DNA of 17,245 nucleotides from JAFDZV01 sp966128725 (GTDB lineage Bacteria > Bacteroidota > Ignavibacteria > OLB7): positions 1-17,245 of the forward strand of contig CBHYLN010000111.1 of the NCBI GenBank assembly GCA_966128725.1, read 5' to 3'. The position numbers and the translations under genes are program-made. Shown here in pieces: positions 1 to 6,256 of this stretch (its first letter is position 1; each line of letters opens with the position of its first letter). The notes beneath the pieces are model-generated. The model saw nothing but the letters and a program-made list of their open reading frames with translations, was not told the DNA's origin and did no database searches.

Positions 1-1
1 G

Positions 2-2347
2 CTGCGCGCGTGCCAGGCCGAGGCGATCGAGAATCTGGAGCGGTCGCTGGCCCAGGCGCGCCCGCGCGCGCTGGTGCAGATGGCCACGGGCTCCGGCAAG
101 ACGTTCACCGCCGTCAGCGAGATCTACCGCCTTATCAAACACGGCGGCGCGCGCCGCGTGTTGTTCCTGGTGGACCGCGCGAACCTGGGCCGGCAGACGC
201 TGGCGGAGTTCCAGAAGTACGAGACCCCGGACGACGGCCGGAAGTTCACGGACCTGTACAACGTGCAGCACCTGCGCTCCAACGCGCTGGACCCGGTGTG
301 CCGCGTCACGATCGCCACCATCCAGCGGGTGTACTCCATGCTGAGCGGCGAGGAGCTGCCGGAGGAGACCGAGGAGATGTCCACATACGAGGCCGACGTG
401 CCCGGGGCTCGGCCGAAGGATGTGGTGTATACCGCGCGTATACCGATCGAGGCGTTCGATGTGATCGTGATCGATGAGTGCCATCGTTCCATCTACAACC
501 TCTGGCGGCAGGTGCTGGAGTACTTCGACGCCTTCCTGATCGGCCTGACGGCCACCCCCTCCAGGCAGACGATCGCCTTCTTCAACCAGAATCTGGTGAT
601 GGAGTACAACCACGCCCGCGCCGTGGCCGACGGCGTGAACGTGGGCTACGACGTGTACCGCATCCGCACGCGGATCTCCGAATCGGGCGCGCGGGTTGAG
701 GCGGGCTACGCGGTGCCCAAGCGCGACCGCCTGACACGCCGCCAGCGCTGGGAGGTGCTGGAGAACGATGTGGAGTATACCGCGCGGCAGCTGGACCGCG
801 ACGTAGTGAACCCCAGCGTGATGCGCACCATCATCCGCACGTTCCGCGAGCGGCTGTTCACGGAGATTTTCCCCGGCCGTACGAACGTCCCGAAGACGCT
901 GATCTTCGCGAAGGACGACGCACACGCCGAGGAGATCACCGCCATTGTGCGCGAGGAGTTCGGCGAGGGCAACGAGTTCTGCAAGAAGATCACCTACCGC
1001 ACTACCGGCGAACGGCCGGAGGAGCTGCTGAACCGCTTCCGCACGGCGTATTACCCGCGCGTGGCCGTAACGGTGGACATGATCGCCACCGGCACGGACA
1101 TCCGCCCGCTGGAGTGCCTGCTGTTCATGCGGAGCGTCCGCTCCAATCTCTACTTCGAGCAGATGAAGGGGCGCGGCACGCGCACGATCGCGACGGACGA
1201 CCTGCAGGCCGTTACGCCCGACGCCAGCGCCAAGACACATTTCGTGGTGGTGGACGCGGTGGGCGTCTGCGAGGCGGATCGCACGGACTCCCGGCCGCTG
1301 GAGCGGAAGCGCTCGGTGCCGTTCGCCGCGCTGCTGCAGCAGGTGGCGCTGGGCGCGCGCGACGAGGAGACGCTGAGCTCGCTGGCCGGGCGGCTGGCCC
1401 GGCTGGGGCGTTCCATGGGCGAGGAGCGCGCGGCCGAGCTGTGCGCCGCCGCCGGCGGGCAATCGCTACAGGATATCACCAACGGGCTGCTGGCCGCGCT
1501 GGATACGGACCGCCAGCGCCGGCATGCGCTACGGCTGCGCGCGCCCGGGGACCACGGCCCGGAGACCGGGCTGATGGAGACCGGGCCGGAGACGGAGCTG
1601 ACGGAGACCGAGCCGACCGAGCAGGAGATGGATCGCGCCGCGCTTGCGCTGGCCGACGAGGCCTGCGCCCCGTTCGACAACGCGGAATTCCGCGCCGCGC
1701 TGGAGGCGGCCCGCGCGGCCGCCGAGGTGATGATCGACGTGGTGAACCCGGACGAGCTGATCGACGCCGGCTACGATGCCGCCGCGCGCGAGCGGGCCGA
1801 GCGGATGACCACCACGTTCCGCGAGTTCATCGAGGCCAACCGCGACCGCCTGACGGCGCTGCAGGCCCTGCTGAACACGCCGTACACCCGCCGGCATCTG
1901 GCGTACGCGGAGGTGCGCGCCCTGGCCGAGGCAATCGGCCGCCCGCCGTACCAGCTTGCCCCGGACGCGCTGTGGCACGCCTACGAACGGCTGGACCGCT
2001 CGCGCGTGCGCGGCGCGACGGCCGAGCGGCTGCTGACGGACATCATTGCGCTGGTGCGCTACGCCACCGGGCAGACGGAGCTGCTGACGCCGTACGCCGG
2101 AAGCGTGGCCGAGCGTTTCGATGCCTGGACCCGCGCCGCCGAACGCGCCGGCCGCGCCTTCACCCCGGAGCAGAAGGAGTGGCTGGGGATGATGGCCGAG
2201 CATATCGCCGCCAGCGCGGAGATCGCGATGGAGGATTTCGACGCCCTCCCCTTTAATCGCAAGGGGGGACGCGTGCGCGTGTATCAACTCTTCGGCGAAT
2301 CGCTGGAGCCGTTGCTGGATGAACTTAACGAGGTACTTGCGGCGTGA
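2..2347 (+). CDS. hsdR: Type I restriction enzyme R subunit (HsdR), 5'-truncated by window edge
   Basis: This is the ATP-dependent translocase and endonuclease subunit of a type I restriction-modification complex. The frame is open from base 2, so the start and the N-terminal nuclease domain (PD-(D/E)xK in this family) lie outside the window; 781 codons remain. Numbering from base 2, a Q-type lead-in is followed by Walker A (MATGSGKT, residues 27-34), the DECH box (158-161), motif III LTATPS (about 182-187) and helicase motif VI QMKGRGTRT (387-395). The C-terminal third resembles the EcoEI-type R C-terminal domain, including the stretch NTPYTRRHLAYAEVRALAE. An acidic linker rich in repeated ETG/ETE units (about 1556-1630) separates helicase and C-terminal parts. 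The stop codon overlaps the hsdS start (TGATG), which indicates translational coupling. No internal stop or frameshift was seen. Confidence 0.97.
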   Translation: MRACQAEAIENLERSLAQARPRALVQMATGSGKTFTAVSEIYRLIKHGGARRVLFLVDRANLGRQTLAEFQKYETPDDGRKFTDLYNVQHLRSNALDPVCRVTIATIQRVYSMLSGEELPEETEEMSTYEADVPGARPKDVVYTARIPIEAFDVIVIDECHRSIYNLWRQVLEYFDAFLIGLTATPSRQTIAFFNQNLVMEYNHARAVADGVNVGYDVYRIRTRISESGARVEAGYAVPKRDRLTRRQRWEVLENDVEYTARQLDRDVVNPSVMRTIIRTFRERLFTEIFPGRTNVPKTLIFAKDDAHAEEITAIVREEFGEGNEFCKKITYRTTGERPEELLNRFRTAYYPRVAVTVDMIATGTDIRPLECLLFMRSVRSNLYFEQMKGRGTRTIATDDLQAVTPDASAKTHFVVVDAVGVCEADRTDSRPLERKRSVPFAALLQQVALGARDEETLSSLAGRLARLGRSMGEERAAELCAAAGGQSLQDITNGLLAALDTDRQRRHALRLRAPGDHGPETGLMETGPETELTETEPTEQEMDRAALALADEACAPFDNAEFRAALEAARAAAEVMIDVVNPDELIDAGYDAAARERAERMTTTFREFIEANRDRLTALQALLNTPYTRRHLAYAEVRALAEAIGRPPYQLAPDALWHAYERLDRSRVRGATAERLLTDIIALVRYATGQTELLTPYAGSVAERFDAWTRAAERAGRAFTPEQKEWLGMMAEHIAASAEIAMEDFDALPFNRKGGRVRVYQLFGESLEPLLDELNEVLAA

Positions 2348-3801
2348 TGACAAATGCGTTTGCCGGGGAATTAGTTGGAACTTGGCAGGAGATGGACCTT
2401 GGAAGCGTTATCGATCCGTCTACCGAGAAAGCCGATCCGCGAGCGTTTGGTGACACGCCGTATATAGGGCTTGAGCATATTGCAAGAGATACGGGAACGC
2501 TTTTAGGCTATGGCCGTGCGAGCGATGTTACCAGTACAAAAGCAAGATTCCGTAAAGGTGATCTGCTTTACGGTAAGCTTCGTCCGTATCTGAATAAAGT
2601 CTGCGTCCCAGATTTCGATGGTATTTGTTCAACGGACATTCTTGTGTTCCGCGAAAATGGGTCGGTTCTAAGCGCGTTTCTTAAATATCGATTCCTATCG
2701 GACGATTTCGTCCGGTTTTCGAATAATTCTGTTAGTGGTGTGCAACATCCCCGAACCGACTTCAATAAGCTAGCACGATTCAAGATCTTGCTCCCTCCGA
2801 TCAGTGTGCAGAATCAACTGGTCGCCATCCTTGACGACCTGTTCTCGCGTCTCGACGCGGGCGTTGCGGCGTTGCGGGAGGCGGCCGCCCGGGCGAAGCG
2901 GTATCGGGCGGCGGTGCTGAAGGCGGCGGTGGAGGGAAGGCTTACGGAGCGGTGGCGCGCCGCGCAGGCCACGCCGCCGGAGCCGGCCGCGACGCTGCTG
3001 GAGCGCATCCTTGCCGAGCGCCGCGCCCGCTGGGAGGCCGAGGAGTTGGCGAGGATGGCCGCCAAGGGCAAGGCCCCGAAGGACGACGCCTGGAAGAAGA
3101 AGTACAAGGAGCCGGCCCCGCCGGACACATCCGGGCTGCCGGAGCTTCCGGAGGGATGGTGTTGGGGGAGCGTGGAGCAGATTGGTTCGGTCTCAGGCGG
3201 GCTTACGAAAAATCAGCGACGGGAGCAGTTACCGCTACAGCTTCCGTATCTGCGGGTTGCGAATGTCTATGCCGGGGAGCTTCGTCTTGGTGACATGAAG
3301 AAGATTGGACTAACGCACGAAGAATACACAGGCGTGCGATTGGAACGAGGTGATTTGCTAATCGTGGAAGGCAACGGGAGTGCGGATCAAATCGGCCGTG
3401 TAGCATTGTGGGATGGTAGTATTCCCGAATGTGTACATCAAAATCACATTATCAAGGTGCGATTCAATCCAGTGAGTCTGGGAAGTTTTGCTCAGTTGTG
3501 GCTCCTTTCAATGGGTGGACGCGATGCCATTCAGCGTGTTGCAAGCTCGACGACCGGACTTCATACGTTGAGCATCTCGAAGGTCGCGGCTCTTCCCGTA
3601 CCATTGTGCTCTCTAAAGGAGCAGCAAGTGATTGCTGAAACGGCTGCTCAACTCCTTGCGAACGTCGACAACGCCGAGTGGCAAGTTGCTACTGAAATAC
3701 AGCGTGCTCATGCCCTCCGCCAAAGCATTCTGAAGCGAGCGTTCGAGGGGAGGCTGGGAGGGGTGGGCGCATTGCCGCGTAGTGCTTCCGAACCATCGTG
3801 A
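2347..3801 (+). CDS. hsdS: Type I restriction-modification specificity subunit (HsdS)
   Basis: This is the DNA-recognition subunit that directs both the methylase and the translocase to a bipartite site. The ATG at 2347 overlaps the hsdR stop by one base; a GTG at 2344 is also possible but adds only one residue. The 484-aa protein has the standard two-half layout: TRD1 (about 1-150), first conserved helical region starting QNQLVAILDDLFSRLDAG (155 onward), a charged linker, TRD2 starting after ELPEGW (266-271), and a second helical region from LKEQQVI (423) to LKRAFEGRLGG. Both halves look complete, so a full bipartite recognition site is expected; its sequence cannot be read from the protein. 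The TRD-coding DNA is clearly AT-richer than the helical-spacer DNA (one counted line at 2641 is about 45% GC, one at 2941 about 82%). This suggests exchange of the TRDs by recombination. Confidence 0.95.
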   Translation: MTNAFAGELVGTWQEMDLGSVIDPSTEKADPRAFGDTPYIGLEHIARDTGTLLGYGRASDVTSTKARFRKGDLLYGKLRPYLNKVCVPDFDGICSTDILVFRENGSVLSAFLKYRFLSDDFVRFSNNSVSGVQHPRTDFNKLARFKILLPPISVQNQLVAILDDLFSRLDAGVAALREAAARAKRYRAAVLKAAVEGRLTERWRAAQATPPEPAATLLERILAERRARWEAEELARMAAKGKAPKDDAWKKKYKEPAPPDTSGLPELPEGWCWGSVEQIGSVSGGLTKNQRREQLPLQLPYLRVANVYAGELRLGDMKKIGLTHEEYTGVRLERGDLLIVEGNGSADQIGRVALWDGSIPECVHQNHIIKVRFNPVSLGSFAQLWLLSMGGRDAIQRVASSTTGLHTLSISKVAALPVPLCSLKEQQVIAETAAQLLANVDNAEWQVATEIQRAHALRQSILKRAFEGRLGGVGALPRSASEPS

Positions 3802-3817
3802 ACAAACGCGATTCCCC

Positions 3818-4333
3818 ATGCCTATCCATAGTGTCGGTATTGCCTGCATCCTCCTCACGGCGGCCATCGCCGGCGCGCACCCGGCCGCGACGGAAACGGC
3901 GAGCCCGTCATATCGCTGTGTATCCACGGGCTTCCACAATCAGAGGATCAGGCCAATGGGATATGTGCTGAGCATCGTGCGCCTTGGCCCGGGGATTGAT
4001 TCGGTTGCGAACATCACGTGGGAGGAATGGATGGCGGTGGTGGCGGCCGATTCCACGCTGCGGCCTTCCCCCCGCAACAGGCTCGATGTGGTGTTGCTGG
4101 CGCCGGATACCCGTGAGGAGGTGGAGCTGCGATATCTGGAGGATTCCTGGGCCGACCCCGACATGCGCGACTATCCGCGCCGGCCGGCCGGCATCGGCTT
4201 TAACGCGGCAATCCTCGGGGCCATCGAACCGGTGGTCACCGGCATCGCGCGCCGCCTTCGTGCGAACATCGTTGGCGAGGAGGGCGAACTGTACTACACG
4301 TTCGCGAACGATTCGTTGATCGCCGACCCGTAG
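3818..4333 (+). CDS. Small secreted protein of unknown function
   Basis: A 171-aa protein beginning 16 nt after the hsdS stop, so it probably shares the hsdR-hsdS transcript. The ATG at 3818 is preferred over upstream in-frame codons because it puts a clear signal peptide at the N terminus: MPIHS, a hydrophobic stretch (GIACILLTAAIAG), then AHPAA. The mature part is mixed alpha/beta in look, rich in W, R and acidic residues, and ends ANIVGEEGELYYTF. I do not recognise the family. There is no Shine-Dalgarno, but the bases around the start (GATTCCCCATGCC, 3810-3822) are identical to those at the hsdM start. An exported protein is an odd partner for cytoplasmic restriction subunits and may simply be a passenger. 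A 9-bp hairpin begins two bases after the stop. Confidence 0.7.
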   Translation: MPIHSVGIACILLTAAIAGAHPAATETASPSYRCVSTGFHNQRIRPMGYVLSIVRLGPGIDSVANITWEEWMAVVAADSTLRPSPRNRLDVVLLAPDTREEVELRYLEDSWADPDMRDYPRRPAGIGFNAAILGAIEPVVTGIARRLRANIVGEEGELYYTFANDSLIADP

Positions 4334-4335
4334 GC

Positions 4336-4360
4336 GGCGCGCACGCGATGGGTGCGCGCC
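4336..4360 (+). terminator. Hairpin after the hsdR-hsdS-secreted protein unit
   Basis: A perfect 9-bp inverted repeat (GGCGCGCAC at 4336-4344 and GTGCGCGCC at 4352-4360) with a 7-nt loop begins two bases past the stop codon at 4333. No T-run follows, so intrinsic termination is uncertain. It may instead protect the 3' end or attenuate read-through into the downstream unit. Confidence 0.45.
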
Positions 4361-4777
4361 GGCCACGCTGCGCCGGCCCGGGCCGCGTTGCGCCGGTTGC
4401 GCGGCATGGGTAGATTCGTGGGCTCCCACACCCGCAACCGCTGAACATCATGCCGTACGGTCGCCGATCGATGATGGGGCGCGGTTATCACGCTCCTACC
4501 GTACAACGCCCCGCCGTTGTTCCGTGCCGTTGCGGCGGCGGAATACCCATCTGGTACCACAACCATGCGGTGATCGGTGTGGGCACGGTTTTCGCGCCCG
4601 GCGCCCTGCGCGGGGATGGGGTGGTTTGTTGTGGCGCCGGGTATCCCGTTGGTTGCCTGGGTATACTGCTTTCGATGCGCGATGCTCGCGCGCCGCGTGC
4701 CAGGCGTTGCACGAATGGGGCCGCGCATTCCCCGCCGAGCCGTGCGGGATGGGCGTGCGCGGCGTGAAGGATGTTCG

Positions 4778-4785
4778 TATCTTTG
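4778..4785 (+). promoter_or_regulatory. Bacteroidota-type -7 promoter element (TATCTTTG)
   Basis: TATCTTTG matches the Bacteroidota sigma-factor consensus TAnnTTTG at every fixed position and lies 36 nt before the start codon at 4822. I see no TTTG-type -33 element at the usual distance, where the DNA is GC-rich. If used, it starts transcription near 4792, making the antitoxin-like gene, the PIN frame and hsdM a unit separate from hsdR-hsdS. Confidence 0.5.
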
Positions 4786-4808
4786 CGTTCCCCTGTTGAA
4801 CTATCCAT

Positions 4809-4814
4809 GGGAGG
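4809..4814 (+). promoter_or_regulatory. Ribosome binding site that fixes the start at 4822
   Basis: GGGAGG lies 7 nt before the ATG at 4822. In-frame ATGs at 4771 and 4807 have no such site, and 4771 lies upstream of the promoter-like element, so 4822 is the best start. Confidence 0.7.
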
Positions 4815-4821
4815 CCGCACG

Positions 4822-5757
4822 ATGAACAACATATCGTATACAATCAGAACTATCGGGCTCGATCGCGAACCGGGGGCGATCGGCGCCGAGGCGCTGCGCG
4901 ATCTGCTCGACGCGCTGCTCGAGAGCGCGCGCCGGGCCGTGCGCCTGGTGTATGAGGGCGTAAGCGTGTTGCCCGGGCCGGCGCCCGCGTGGCTCCGCGA
5001 TGCCGCGGAGTTTACGATCACGGCGCTTGGCGCCGGCTCCACGGTGGTGGGCCTGGATGCTCCTACGCTGGCCGGGGCGCACATTGAGGGGGCGCACCAT
5101 GAGGGGGCGCCCGCGCGGGGGGCGGGCACCACGGCGATAACGCTGCTGGCGCGGGCGTTTGCGGCGGTGGCCTCCGGTGGCGAAGAACCCGGCAGCCCGG
5201 ATCGCGGGCTGTTGGCGGCGATGGGGGCGTTTGCGCGCGTGGTGGAAGGCCCTGCCCGCCTGCTGGAGATCGCGGGGGCCGGGGGTGTTCTGATGACGAT
5301 CGACCGCGCCACGATGGAAGCCGTACGCGCGCTTGAGCGGCGGATGCCCGCGCCGCAGGCGGCCGTTGTCTCGGGCACGTGCGATGTGATCGCCGAGCTG
5401 GGCGGTCGGTTCGAGCTTCTGCTTGATGACGGCACGCGCATCGCGGGGCGGATCGATCCGGCGCACCTTTCGGTGGAGGAACTTCGCGCGCTGTGGCGGC
5501 AGCCCGTTACAATCCAGGGCATGGTACACTACACACCCACGGGCCGTCCGCGCTTCATCCAGGCCAGTGTCATGCGCCAGCGCGAGGGGGGCGAGGCAAT
5601 CCTGAGCGATGCGCTTGGCCTTGCAAGCGCCGTGGCCGAACCAACCACCGCGTATCGGCCCGTTGATGCCGGGCCGTGGGTGCGTGCGTTGCGTGGCGCC
5701 TGGCCCGGTGACGAACCCGCCGAGGAATTGCTGGCGATGCTGCGGGAGGATGCGTAG
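4822..5757 (+). CDS. Putative antitoxin-like partner of a PIN-domain toxin
   Basis: A 311-aa cytoplasmic protein without signal peptide or membrane segment. The N-terminal half (about 1-90) is a helix-strand region with LRDLLDALLESARRAVRLVYEG. The middle is low-complexity (two GAGGGGGCGC units in the DNA encode EGA/HHEGAP). A later segment (about 185-260: GTCDVIAELGGRFELLLDDG, then RIDPAHLSVEELRALWRQPVTIQG) looks like a small beta-barrel. The C terminus carries PWVRALRGAWPGDEPAEELLAMLRED, the amphipathic, acidic kind of tail common in antitoxins. Its stop codon overlaps the GTG start of the PIN toxin by one base (TAGTG), the typical tight coupling of toxin-antitoxin pairs. From memory, proteins of this general shape sit directly before PIN genes in several phyla. 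The antitoxin role is therefore inferred from position, not from a recognised antitoxin domain. Confidence 0.6.
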   Translation: MNNISYTIRTIGLDREPGAIGAEALRDLLDALLESARRAVRLVYEGVSVLPGPAPAWLRDAAEFTITALGAGSTVVGLDAPTLAGAHIEGAHHEGAPARGAGTTAITLLARAFAAVASGGEEPGSPDRGLLAAMGAFARVVEGPARLLEIAGAGGVLMTIDRATMEAVRALERRMPAPQAAVVSGTCDVIAELGGRFELLLDDGTRIAGRIDPAHLSVEELRALWRQPVTIQGMVHYTPTGRPRFIQASVMRQREGGEAILSDALGLASAVAEPTTAYRPVDAGPWVRALRGAWPGDEPAEELLAMLREDA

Positions 5758-6229
5758 TGGCGGCATCGTATGTGCTTGATACCAGCGTGCTTGTGGCATA
5801 CATCCGCGCGACATGCCCTGCGCCCGCACCATCGACACGGTGTACGCCCCGCTTTCGCCGCCGAACATCTCGGTGATCTCCGTGGTGACGATCGGCGAGT
5901 TGCTTGCGCTTGCGTATCGGCTGGGATGGGGAGGGGGGAAGCGTGAGCGGTTGGCGCATCTGGTGCGGGGGCATCCGTTTGTCGACATCAGCCGGCGGCC
6001 CATCATGGAACGGTACGCGGAGATTGATGCCTACAGCAAGGGAAAACATCCGGAACGGCCCGCACCGCCGGGGATGGCCTCGCGGACGATGGGCAAGAAC
6101 GATCTCTGGATTGCGGCGACGGCCTCGGTGCTGGGCTACACGCTGCTTACGCTGGACCACGATTTCGACCATCTCGACGGTGTCTTTCTGAAGACCGTCT
6201 TCATCAACCCCGCGCCGGCCGGACACTGA
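5757..6229 (+). pseudogene. PIN-domain (VapC-like) ribonuclease toxin, frameshifted near its 5' end
   Basis: PIN toxins are Mg-dependent RNases using a quartet of acidic residues. Starting at GTG 5757, which overlaps the previous stop, the reading frame gives MAASYVLDTSVLVAYIRA, the canonical first PIN strand with catalytic Asp at position 8. That frame then turns into arginine-rich nonsense. The rest of the domain is in another frame from about 5810: ISVVTIGELLALAYRLGWG (motif Glu), GKNDLWIAATASVLG (motif Asp) and LLTLDHDFDHLDGVF (last Asp). Joining the frames by restoring one base between 5780 and about 5830 gives one uninterrupted PIN protein of about 157 aa. No classical slippery heptamer is present, so a one-base deletion or a sequencing error is likelier than programmed frameshifting. 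As written the toxin should be inactive. Confidence 0.78.
5813..6229 (+). CDS. Main open frame of the PIN protein, lacking the first catalytic Asp
   Basis: This is the only ATG-started frame that covers most of the PIN domain (138 aa). It starts MPCARTIDTVYAPLSPPN and carries Glu29, Asp97 and the Asp115/Asp117/Asp119 cluster. It lacks beta-strand 1 with the first catalytic Asp, which is encoded just upstream in another frame. No ribosome binding site precedes ATG 5813, and the frame is closed by a TGA at 5777-5779. An automatic annotation would probably call this the gene; I read it as the 3' part of the frameshifted gene. Its stop is 27 nt before the hsdM ATG. Confidence 0.5.
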   Translation: MPCARTIDTVYAPLSPPNISVISVVTIGELLALAYRLGWGGGKRERLAHLVRGHPFVDISRRPIMERYAEIDAYSKGKHPERPAPPGMASRTMGKNDLWIAATASVLGYTLLTLDHDFDHLDGVFLKTVFINPAPAGH

Positions 6230-6256
6230 GTGCGGCGCGGGTTATCCGGATTCCCC

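Larger units (their letters stand above)
4334..4821. other. 488-nt intergenic stretch between two transcription units
   Basis: No convincing gene. Short open frames here (for example 4450-4767) are arginine/cysteine-rich translations of GC-rich DNA with no family resemblance and no ribosome site. The left end holds the hairpin after the secreted-protein gene and several GCGCCGG words. The right end holds the promoter-like element and ribosome binding site of the next gene. Confidence 0.6.

Noticed and set aside
1529..2353. A 274-codon antisense frame and a 380-codon overlapping + frame over hsdR
   Set aside because: Both are high-GC shadows of the conserved HsdR C-terminal domain.
4450..4767. 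A 105-codon frame in the gap before the antitoxin-like gene
   Set aside because: No ribosome site, odd composition with many Cys and Arg, and no family resemblance.
5800..5820. Programmed ribosomal frameshift in the PIN gene
   Set aside because: No X-XXY-YYZ slippery heptamer and no clear downstream stimulatory stem; a one-base deletion or sequencing error is simpler.
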